From UBA6544 sp049601975 (lineage in GTDB: Bacteria; Pseudomonadota; Alphaproteobacteria; UBA8366): a stretch of DNA of 60,455 nt. The notes below the pieces were generated by a model, which saw only the letters and a list, made by a program, of their open reading frames with translations, did not search any database and was not told the DNA's origin. The number at the start of each line of letters is the position of its first letter. Positions within the stretch are counted from its first letter, which is position 1. Of the stretch, positions 45,660 through 51,847 are shown one piece after another. The stretch is taken from assembly GCA_049601975.1 (NCBI GenBank), contig JBMYRC010000010.1, forward strand, positions 1 through 60,455, written 5' to 3'. A program made the position numbers and the translations under genes.

Positions 45660-46163
45660 TTAGTTGCGGCGAAGCTGCTCGTCTACTGGCCTCGATTGGA
45701 CCGGAGAGGCGGGTATCCCCACGGTATCCTGCGCATGCGCGACCGTTATTGTGATTAATGAGCCGCCGAGTGCTCTGCGCTCAATTTGTACCGTTGCCGC
45801 GCGCCCCGTTCTGGTAAATGTTAAAACGCTTACGGCGGATTGTACCGTCATGATGGGCGACCATTCGAAGCGCGGCATCTCCGCAGTGAAGAATGCGTAA
45901 GCTTCTGAGGCAGAGATAGTGCTTATCATCAACAATCGCCCAGTCCATTCACTCTTCCCGCTGAGAATCAATGAACGTTCGGCATCAAGTTCCGCATCCT
46001 TCGGAATGGGGACGTCGGAGACGGGACTAAACATCTGTGCAGTGCCACCCGGTGTTCTCGCTGACTGAGTTGGACTTAGACGCTCGTTCTGCGCACATCC
46101 GCCGACGAAGGCTAGAATACAAATAATTGCGGCAATCGATGCCGGAAAGGGAAACCTCTTCAT
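45660..46163 (-). CDS. Predicted lipoprotein of unknown function
   Basis: A 167-residue protein with a lipoprotein signal peptide (ASIAAIICILAFVGGC, lipobox cysteine near residue 23). A low-complexity linker follows, then a compact domain beginning VSDVPIPKDAELDAERSLIL and containing LTFTRTGRAATVQIERRA. It is probably anchored in the outer or inner membrane facing the periplasm. It is convergent with the glycosyltransferase-flippase gene, ten bases apart. I do not recognise a named family. Confidence 0.75.
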   Translation of the reverse strand: MKRFPFPASIAAIICILAFVGGCAQNERLSPTQSARTPGGTAQMFSPVSDVPIPKDAELDAERSLILSGKSEWTGRLLMISTISASEAYAFFTAEMPRFEWSPIMTVQSAVSVLTFTRTGRAATVQIERRALGGSLITITVAHAQDTVGIPASPVQSRPVDEQLRRN

Positions 46164-46287
46164 AGTATTAAATTATCATATGGAGGGTCCCTCACAACAA
46201 TTTATAGCAATTTGGCGCATAAATTCCGGCTATGAGCCAAATTACTAACTTTTCAATTCAGGTAGCGTGGTGTGCCGAGAGGTCGAT

Positions 46288-46395
46288 ATGAGTAAAATAC
46301 TATTGGTGGACGACGATGAATTCGTCGTTGAGTATTTAAAAACCCATCTCGAAGAATGGGGCTACGGCGTTGTTGAAGCGAGATGTTCGACTTGA
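46288..46395 (+). pseudogene. Truncated response-regulator receiver domain
   Basis: An ATG at 46288 opens MSKILLVDDDEFVVEYLKTH and continues to a TGA at 46393. This is the first 35 residues of a CheY-like receiver domain, including the acidic DDD pocket residues after beta strand 1. The domain breaks off straight after VVEA, where the conserved ADGEEAL-type sequence should follow, and no frame resumes it. The phosphoacceptor aspartate is missing. The break marks the left edge of the AT-rich patch. Confidence 0.75.
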
Positions 46396-46540
46396 ACGGA
46401 ATCGTGTTCGACCTTCGGCATCTGTGCGCGCTGCAAGGATACGTTATCGTGGTGGGAAGGGTCCATCCCCTTTAATTCTTAACAAAACAATGATAATAAT
46501 ATTTGCCATTAAATTTAGAAGCTAAATTGCATTTCATACA
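46396..46540. other. Junction segment without a gene
   Basis: Composition drops from the local average to strongly AT-rich near 46475. A short GGAAGGG/CCCTT pairing around 46458-46475 could form a weak hairpin. No ORF, tRNA fragment or terminal inverted repeat was found. This probably contains the left junction of the accessory patch and the promoter of mnmH. Confidence 0.4.
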
Positions 46541-47605
46541 ATGAATATTTCCGAAATATACGAAAAAGACTGGGACAAGGAAAATTATATCATCATTGAT
46601 GTACGGTCGCCTCAAGAGTACGCAGATGACCATATAATAGGATCCATAAATCTTCCTGTATTGTACGATGAAGAATATGATTTGATAGGACGTATATATA
46701 AAGAAAAGTCAGCATTTGAGGCAAATAAAACGGGCGCGCAGTTGGTTATGAAAAATATTTCAAATCATTTAGGGTGCTCACTCAAGGAATATGATAAAAG
46801 AAAGAAGCTTATTTTTTACTGTAAAAGGGGTGGGAATAGATCATTTTCTTTCTTTACTGTTTGTGGGAAAATAGGTTGGAAGTGTGGAGTAATATCGGGC
46901 GGGTACAAATCATACCGCAAATTTGTAATTGAAAGAATAGAAAAATTATCACAATGCAACGAATTTATTATTATTAGTGGAAGAACTGGTAATGGAAAGA
47001 CAATAATACTAAATTTATTAGAGTTAAAGGGGCTGCAAGTTATAGACCTCGAAGGTTTAGCATGCCATCGAGGCAGCATTCTTGGCAGCTATACAGATAA
47101 GCCACAACCAACACAAAAACACTTCGAAAGTAAAATTTTTGAAACGCTAAGGAAATGTCAGTTTAATCAAATAGTTTTTGTGGAATCAGAGAGTAGAAAA
47201 ATTGGAAACCTATCTATTCCTGACCGATTTTTTTCCTCTATTTATAATTCTAGATTAATAAAAATTGAAAACTCCTTAAAACACAGAGTTGATTTTTTAA
47301 TCGGGGAATACCCCAATTTAATGGAAGATCAGGCACCAATTTTCGATTTGGTTAACTTGTTAAGGAAAAGAATTCCTAAAGAAGATATTTTGCGCATTGA
47401 AAAATATATTTGCCGCCGAGAATTTAAGAAACTTGCAAGTGATTTATTGTCCCTACATTATGATAAGTCATACGATAAATCCATGTTACAGCGAATAGGT
47501 AAATTTGTTAAAGTGTTTAACTTGGATTGTGGGGTTGAAGACGCTGCGGATTTTGTTTGTCGCTACGTGATTGATAATAATATTTATAAAAGGGAAAATT
47601 TTTAG
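46541..47605 (+). CDS. mnmH: tRNA 2-selenouridine synthase MnmH (SelU)
   Basis: A 354-residue two-domain enzyme that converts 2-thiouridine at tRNA wobble position 34 to 2-selenouridine through a geranylated intermediate. The N-terminal rhodanese domain begins YIIIDVRSPQEYADDHIIGSINLP and carries the active cysteine in IFYCKRGGNRSFSFF near residue 93. The C-terminal half is a P-loop domain with IIISGRTGNGKTIILNLLEL near residue 143 and DLEGLACHRGSILG. Length matches the family. The gene is much more AT-rich than its surroundings, with AAA, ATA and TTA codons frequent, so it looks transferred. Selenophosphate synthase (SelD) would be needed and is not in view. Confidence 0.88.
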   Translation: MNISEIYEKDWDKENYIIIDVRSPQEYADDHIIGSINLPVLYDEEYDLIGRIYKEKSAFEANKTGAQLVMKNISNHLGCSLKEYDKRKKLIFYCKRGGNRSFSFFTVCGKIGWKCGVISGGYKSYRKFVIERIEKLSQCNEFIIISGRTGNGKTIILNLLELKGLQVIDLEGLACHRGSILGSYTDKPQPTQKHFESKIFETLRKCQFNQIVFVESESRKIGNLSIPDRFFSSIYNSRLIKIENSLKHRVDFLIGEYPNLMEDQAPIFDLVNLLRKRIPKEDILRIEKYICRREFKKLASDLLSLHYDKSYDKSMLQRIGKFVKVFNLDCGVEDAADFVCRYVIDNNIYKRENF

Positions 47606-47705
47606 AGTCATGCAATATCCGAATGCTTATATCTGTCATTAGAAAAACAGGTCTGCTCCGTAAAATCTGAAAATCACATGACTATAAGAACCCTTTAATA
47701 TTTTG

Positions 47706-47813
47706 GTGCAGCGAATTTTGACTTCTGGGGATGGCGTCTATATCGGCTTTACCGAGCTACAGTCAGAAATATCCAGTTGGTTGATGGAAAAGGGGTACAC
47801 CATCACTCATTAG
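47706..47813 (+). CDS. Tentative very small ORF
   Basis: A GTG-started 35-codon frame (MQRILTSGDGVYIGFTELQSE, then ISSWLMEKGYTITH) ending ten bases before the next gene. It has no convincing ribosome-binding site. A stop lies six codons upstream, so it is not the tail of a long frame. It may be a remnant or chance ORF in the AT-rich patch. Confidence 0.25.
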   Translation: MQRILTSGDGVYIGFTELQSEISSWLMEKGYTITH

Positions 47814-47822
47814 GCATCCTAA

Positions 47823-48089
47823 ATGAAAAGTCTGAAATTACATATCCTGGCAATCCTCTTCATGCTTCCCTTTCTAGGGAGTGATCTGTATTCCAAATAT
47901 CTGGCACACCAGCACCTCACCGAGGAAAGCGACCAGTTTGTAATAAATGATTACGTTTACGCAGGTTTGCCATTACGTAATTATGGGTGGATAGGCTCAG
48001 AATACCCTGTCGAAGTTAATTCATTCACTAATGTTTTTAGCAATATTGCCAGCGTCGTGATCGGCATCTTCATATACTGTCTCCTCTAA
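47823..48089 (+). CDS. LspA-like (signal peptidase II) N-terminal part, broken gene
   Basis: An 88-codon frame whose protein matches the first half of signal peptidase II: transmembrane helix 1 with SDLYSKYLA (family DQLSK), LRNYGWIGS (family NxGxxFG), then helix 2. It stops at TAA 48087-48089. Reading past that stop in the same frame gives SLETFWARLNCGMLAGGGWG followed by NGLESVF, the LspA third helix and GNxxDR region. This shows the TAA interrupts a once-longer gene. A frameshift at a T6 run (48166-48171) then leads into the next frame. The catalytic aspartate of NxxDR is replaced (GNGLES). It probably does not work as a signal peptidase. Confidence 0.65.
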   Translation: MKSLKLHILAILFMLPFLGSDLYSKYLAHQHLTEESDQFVINDYVYAGLPLRNYGWIGSEYPVEVNSFTNVFSNIASVVIGIFIYCLL

Positions 48090-48150
48090 AGCCTCGAAAC
48101 ATTCTGGGCGAGGCTCAATTGCGGAATGCTTGCAGGCGGTGGTTGGGGTA

Positions 48151-48759
48151 ATGGATTGGAGTCAGTTTTTTCGAGGTGGAACCGACTTTCTTTATATTCA
48201 CGATACAGGGACTTTTCTTGATATGTTTGTCGCGAACGTGGCAGATGTATTTATCTTCCTCGCATTAATCTTATTCGTCTTGCTTCCGCTCACGAAAAAT
48301 ATGCTCGAGAAGCTATGCTATAAACGCCCAGTAAATCCTAGGCCCCAGCGCAAGCGCTATAGATATGCTAAGAAGAAAAAGAAAGAAGTCGTCGAACGTT
48401 ATAAGAGAGGTGAAACCCTGGAAGCTATCGCGGAGTTCGCAGAAACGTCGGTAGCTTCAGTTCGAGGCGTTCTGGTTCATGCAGGTGTATATTGTGATGA
48501 GAATATCAAACGTCTGAATGAGATATTTTCTATAGATCCTGGTGACAGCAAATATACGGAATTGAAAGAATGTCTTGATGCGAGTGCCTATAGCCGTGCG
48601 GTAGAAACTCATTTCGAGGGAAGTTATTCTGTGAGGGGTGATAAAATTGATGTTTGGAAGTTAAAAAATAAGCACCTTATGCGGTTCCATTTCTTCGATG
48701 AAACACTTGAAGAAAGTTTTCTATTCGACCCAGTTTCAGGTAAGAGAAGGATACCTTAA
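48151..48759 (+). CDS. LspA-like C-terminal helix joined to an HTH-containing protein
   Basis: About 202 residues from ATG 48151 (TTG 48130 also possible). The start, FFRGGTDFLYIHDTGTFLDM, then VANVADVFIFLALILFVLLPL, matches the end of LspA including the FNxAD motif with its aspartate. After a basic stretch (RKRYRYAKKKKKE) comes a helix-turn-helix (VVERYKRGETLEAIAEFAET), then SVASVRGVLVHAGVY. The last 90 residues form a separate domain of no recognised family. This would be a one-helix membrane protein carrying a cytoplasmic DNA-binding-like domain. It is preceded by the LspA-like fragment and its stop touches the next ATG. Confidence 0.65.
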   Translation: MDWSQFFRGGTDFLYIHDTGTFLDMFVANVADVFIFLALILFVLLPLTKNMLEKLCYKRPVNPRPQRKRYRYAKKKKKEVVERYKRGETLEAIAEFAETSVASVRGVLVHAGVYCDENIKRLNEIFSIDPGDSKYTELKECLDASAYSRAVETHFEGSYSVRGDKIDVWKLKNKHLMRFHFFDETLEESFLFDPVSGKRRIP

Positions 48760-49146
48760 ATGACAAAGTGTTTTTCTTTTATCTCCCTATTATTCTTCGT
48801 ATTAACTACGTTTATTGGGAATATCTACGCCGCTATTGGGGACAGCTATATTTGTAGAAGTGAAATTAGAGGGATACACTCCTCAGGCATATTTATCGAA
48901 TGGAAGAAGGACTCTTTTCGAGTTATAAATACAAAAGAAGATGGAATAAATCATTACGATGAGACCGTAAAAATTCATTTTCTGGGTCATAATAGTTTTA
49001 ATTCAGATATCATTGAATATCACACTAGTGGAAGAATTATATACTCGTTTGGTGCTCACTTTTGGGACGGTCGCGATACTTATGTAACCACCTTTGTTGC
49101 TTCAGGTCGGATTGTCGTAAATCAGTATAAATGTGACAAAATCTGA
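48760..49146 (+). CDS. Small predicted secreted protein of unknown function
   Basis: A 128-residue protein with a signal peptide (FISLLFFVLTTFIGNIYA, cleavage before AIG near residue 25). The remaining 100 residues look like a beta-rich domain (FIEWKKDSFRVINTKEDG, FVASGRIVVNQYKC) with one cysteine pair, suggesting a disulfide in the periplasm. It starts on the base after the stop of the preceding gene, so the two are probably co-translated. No family is recognised. AT-rich like its neighbours. Confidence 0.65.
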   Translation: MTKCFSFISLLFFVLTTFIGNIYAAIGDSYICRSEIRGIHSSGIFIEWKKDSFRVINTKEDGINHYDETVKIHFLGHNSFNSDIIEYHTSGRIIYSFGAHFWDGRDTYVTTFVASGRIVVNQYKCDKI

Positions 49147-49198
49147 CGATCATTTGCTTTCAGACTCGCGGCGCCATAGAAAATTTTGCCTACGAGAA

Positions 49199-49251
49199 AA
49201 CCGTGACAAAGTGGTATATGGGCCTTCCCATACCCAAGAAATGTCACGGTT
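49199..49251. terminator. Long inverted repeat, possible terminator
   Basis: AACCGTGACA at 49199-49208 and TGTCACGGTT at 49242-49251 form a perfect 10-bp stem. Inside it GGTATATGGG can pair with CCCATACC with a two-base bulge, giving a long hairpin. TAATATCTTTTATATAT follows, so termination after the secreted-protein gene is plausible. A transposon-end-like or regulatory role cannot be excluded. Confidence 0.45.
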
Positions 49252-49300
49252 GTAATATCTTTTATATATCAATGCATTATAGTTATTTTTACTATGCGTC

Positions 49301-49330
49301 AGATACGGTTCAATGACCGTTTTCGTATCT
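49301..49330 (-). terminator. Weak hairpin downstream of the unknown gene at 49338
   Basis: AGATACG at 49301-49307 pairs with CGTATCT at 49324-49330, and ACGGT with ACCGT inside it. It lies eight bases beyond the minus-strand stop at 49338. There is no clean T tract, so it could be a weak terminator for that gene. Confidence 0.35.
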
Positions 49331-49337
49331 GCTAAAC

Positions 49338-50090
49338 TTACTTATTGGGAATGATTCGTTTGCTAGAGTTTTTCTTGAGTGACTTGCCTGAGTAATCGAC
49401 AAAGTACGCACCAACCTTTTGATCAAGCGCTGAAACCGTACTCGTAACCTCAATCCAACCATCCTCAAGATTTTGATCACCTGACATTATTCGAGAGCGT
49501 GCTTTTCGGATTTGATCTCCACTTGCCCCTAACTCATCTGCTGTAAGCTCTCGAATGAACTTGTCGATCTCTTTGGGTTTGAGCTTCTCACCATGTTCAT
49601 CAACGAGACCATCATCACCCACAGCCATTCGATTCATGATGTCCTTGACGAAAACGTCCTTTCTGCGTTTACCGCGCGTTCGGCTCTTAGCATTGCCCTT
49701 GGTATCTAAATCCTGGAAAAATATTTCGAGGTCCTGTTCGCACTTGATCGGTTCCTTGAAGGTGTCAAAAACAGATCGACACTTGGCGAACTCTGCATTG
49801 TCTAGCCAAGGGAATGTTTCAAATCTTAGATGCTGTCGTTGTGTTTCAGGATTGTGTGGCTTGCGCTTGAAGTCGAAGTCCATTCCTAAAAATTTAGAAG
49901 TCTCATCCTCCAGTAGATCGTCATCTCGATCATAAACCTTTCTGGCTGTGGTAAGACTGCGGCTCTTCCACTCCCTGTCCCATTCACGATTCAGAAATTC
50001 TTCGATCAGAATATTGTTCTTCTCTTGCTCCGAGAGATTCTCATCATCCTCAGTTTTCAGGTGGCTCATCGGCACCTTAACTTTGGCCAT
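49338..50090 (-). CDS. Unknown highly charged protein next to tRNA-Lys
   Basis: About 250 residues from ATG 50090 (MAKVKVPMSHLKTEDDENLS). The frame is open to 50345 but those extra 85 codons look like non-coding sequence. The protein is rich in Lys, Arg, Asp and Glu, with no transmembrane segment or signal peptide. Notable stretches are FLNREWDREWKSRSLTTARK near residue 30, GKRRKDVFVKDIMNRMAVGD near residue 140, and LTADELGASGDQIRKARSRI near residue 185. It has no integrase, transposase or toxin motif that I recognise. It may be an accessory nucleic-acid-associated protein; this is a guess. Confidence 0.6.
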   Translation of the reverse strand: MAKVKVPMSHLKTEDDENLSEQEKNNILIEEFLNREWDREWKSRSLTTARKVYDRDDDLLEDETSKFLGMDFDFKRKPHNPETQRQHLRFETFPWLDNAEFAKCRSVFDTFKEPIKCEQDLEIFFQDLDTKGNAKSRTRGKRRKDVFVKDIMNRMAVGDDGLVDEHGEKLKPKEIDKFIRELTADELGASGDQIRKARSRIMSGDQNLEDGWIEVTSTVSALDQKVGAYFVDYSGKSLKKNSSKRIIPNK

Positions 50091-50150
50091 TGACCGGCGC
50101 GAAAGGCATGTGAACACTCCCAAAAAATCAAACTGGCATATTATAAGCTT

Positions 50151-50315
50151 ATGATGAGGCTGACCACGCTTAAACAGTCCGATTCTGCAAGAATACGTGA
50201 TGCAGACGAAGGAAACGCGGTGGCAATTAAAACGCTCCGCGAGAGTTATTTGACGAATCGTTTGCCCGACGAAATTGCAAAGGAATACCTCGAATGGACC
50301 TCGAGCGAGACTTAA
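50151..50315 (+). CDS. Tentative small ORF between the unknown gene and tRNA-Lys
   Basis: A 54-codon frame (MMRLTTLKQSDSARIRDADE, then GNAVAIKTLRESYLTNRLPD, then EIAKEYLEWTSSET) ending at TAA 50313-50315. The protein is balanced and helical in character, but there is no clear ribosome-binding site. It could be a real small protein, or the degenerate tail of an element once inserted at tRNA-Lys. Confidence 0.3.
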   Translation: MMRLTTLKQSDSARIRDADEGNAVAIKTLRESYLTNRLPDEIAKEYLEWTSSET

Positions 50316-50347
50316 AGTCTGCCCAAATGCTGCCCAAAATAACAAAT

Positions 50348-50387
50348 AAGGGCTTAGAGACGATTTCTAAATCACCTCTAAGCCCTT
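50348..50387 (-). terminator. Terminator of tRNA-Lys
   Basis: AAGGGCTTAGAG at 50348-50359 and CTCTAAGCCCTT at 50376-50387 make a perfect 12-bp stem with a 16-base loop. It begins nine bases beyond the tRNA 3' end on the minus strand and is followed by ATTTGTTATTTT, fitting intrinsic termination of the tRNA transcript. Confidence 0.8.
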
Positions 50388-50395
50388 GATTTTAT

Positions 50396-50471
50396 TGGTA
50401 GGCCCGACAGGTCTCGAACCTGTGACAACCTGATTAAAAGTCAGGTGCTCTACCAGCTGAGCTACGGGCCC
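50396..50471 (-). tRNA. tRNA-Lys (anticodon TTT)
   Basis: On the minus strand, a 76-nt cloverleaf with acceptor GGGCCCG pairing with CGGGCCT (one G:U pair). It has discriminator A, encoded CCA at 50396-50398, anticodon loop CTTTTAA with anticodon TTT, and T arm GGTTCGAGACC. An accessory patch begins directly beyond its 3' end. Its anticodon starts with U, so its wobble base is a possible MnmH target. Confidence 0.96.
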
Positions 50472-50533
50472 TCAATGCCAATCTGGCTATAACCATTCTG
50501 AACATATGGAGGCTGCGGCCATCGGTCAATCGA

Positions 50534-51238
50534 CTAATCACCTTCCCCACGTACTTGTTCGACAATATCATTCAATTGTTCGACGTCGAGGATGATTAGG
50601 GCATTTCGATCACGTTGTAATATACCTTCACGAGTGAGGTCACTGAATACACGCGCTACGGTTTTACGTGTTGTGCTGACCCGGCTAGCGATATTGCCAT
50701 GGATTGGAATCGTCAAAATGCGGGCGGTGTTGTCGCCCTGAATATTGCTGCCAGCCATTCGAAGGAGCTCTGCGTGTACTCAGGTATTCGCCTCGAGCGT
50801 GCTGAGGTCCATGATTCGGTCCGTCAAAATTCGCACGATTTTGGCCATGCTCTTGAGAATTCGCACAGCGACCTGCGGATAAGTCAAAAGCATGTCGTGG
50901 AACCCTTCTTGAGAAAGGCAGACTACGACCGTATTTTCGAGGGTGACGACATTCGCTGAGTGCGGTTCGCCGTCCAAGGCAGCCAACTCGCCGAAATACT
51001 CACCACCTTCGCGGTCATAGAATGTCACTTCGCGGCCGGAGAGGGAAAAATTTACGACGCGAGAACGACCTTTGAGGATAAAATATAGATCGCAACTATC
51101 GCTTTGCCGGTCAATTACCTGTTCGCTCGGCGCAAAAGTCCGCCAACTATAGCGTTTAGTCAGATCGCTCAGAGCTTTTCCCGGCAAGTCAGCTAGGAGC
51201 GGTATATTGCCCAGCGACACATTTTCCGGCTCTGTCAT
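50534..51238 (-). pseudogene. Crp/Fnr family regulator interrupted by one in-frame TGA
   Basis: The frame from ATG 51238 encodes a cyclic-nucleotide-binding domain (residues 1-150: LFFILKGRS-type YFILKGRSRVV, EYFGELAALDGEPHSANVVT), then reaches TGA at 50780-50782. In the same frame VHAELLRMAGSN follows, then the Crp-type winged helix (IHGNIASRVSTTRKTVARVF, SDLTREGILQRDRNALIIL) to a normal stop at 50534. The family has an arginine at the TGA position (NRVHAELLR), so a CGA to TGA change explains it. Without readthrough the product lacks its DNA-binding domain. A separate start at ATG 50758 would give a 74-residue HTH fragment. It lies downstream of the ICMT gene on the same strand. Confidence 0.85.
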
Positions 51239-51325
51239 GCTTTCCCGAGCATTAACATTCTTTGTGAACGAGTCTTATCTCGTAACATACGATTTTCGAG
51301 TCGTAGTATACTCGCCGTGGAAGTT

Positions 51326-51847
51326 CTAGCACACAGTCTCTGATGACATGCCTTGTCGTTGTGCCAGGGCACGTTCCTCGATCTTTATACGCCAAAAGAG
51401 CAACCCTCCATTCAACGCGCTGAAGAGTATTGCGATTTCCCAAGCCCCGAATGCAATCGGTAGCACTGCAATCTCAGCAATGACCACGATATAGTTTGGG
51501 TGTTTGACCCAACGATAGGGCCCACGCACCAAACGCGGAAAATCCGGAGCCGAAATGATACGCGTCGTCCAATAAGGGCCGAGAGATGAAATCACCCAAA
51601 GACGGCAGAATTGTAATGCGACAAATACCAATAGAAGAACGGTGTTGGAGGGCGAATCGGACGGAATTGCGATAAATATTGCTACCAACCAACTACCATG
51701 CAGCAGGACGAATAGTGGGTAGTGCCGACGGCCGAACTCGTGACCTCCCCTCGCGAGAAGGTTTCGTGTGTTGCGATGAGCGAGAATGAGTTCGGCAATC
51801 CTCAACATGCCGACTGCTAAAACAACGAATTGCGCCAGTCCCAACAT
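51326..51847 (-). CDS. Isoprenylcysteine carboxyl methyltransferase (ICMT) family protein
   Basis: A 173-residue membrane methyltransferase with about four hydrophobic helices. The family core is LGPYWTTRIISAPDFPRLVRGPYRWVKHPNY in the middle third, with the RGPYRWVKHPNY SAM-binding stretch, and the ending WRIKIEERALAQ holds the conserved EER. ATG at 51847 overlaps the PKS stop (TGATG), so the two genes are coupled; TTG 51850 is also possible. In Bacillus the equivalent BpsB methylates alkylpyrones made by BpsA; a similar job is likely here. Confidence 0.85.
   Translation of the reverse strand: MLGLAQFVVLAVGMLRIAELILAHRNTRNLLARGGHEFGRRHYPLFVLLHGSWLVAIFIAIPSDSPSNTVLLLVFVALQFCRLWVISSLGPYWTTRIISAPDFPRLVRGPYRWVKHPNYIVVIAEIAVLPIAFGAWEIAILFSALNGGLLFWRIKIEERALAQRQGMSSETVC

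Noticed and set aside
46396..46540. Direct repeat of the tRNA-Lys 3' end as an attL site at the left edge of the patch
   Set aside because: I compared the terminal tRNA-Lys bases with this stretch and found only a few chance matches, not a repeat.
50091..50345. N-terminal extension of the unknown protein up to 50345
   Set aside because: The extra residues are Cys- and Phe-rich without domain character, and the frame at 50090 begins with ATG and a normal charged N-terminus.
50780..50782. TGA in the Crp/Fnr gene as a selenocysteine codon, suggested by the nearby mnmH
   Set aside because: The family residue is Arg (CGA), a single transition away. Selenocysteine has no role in this linker, and no SECIS-like hairpin was evident just downstream.
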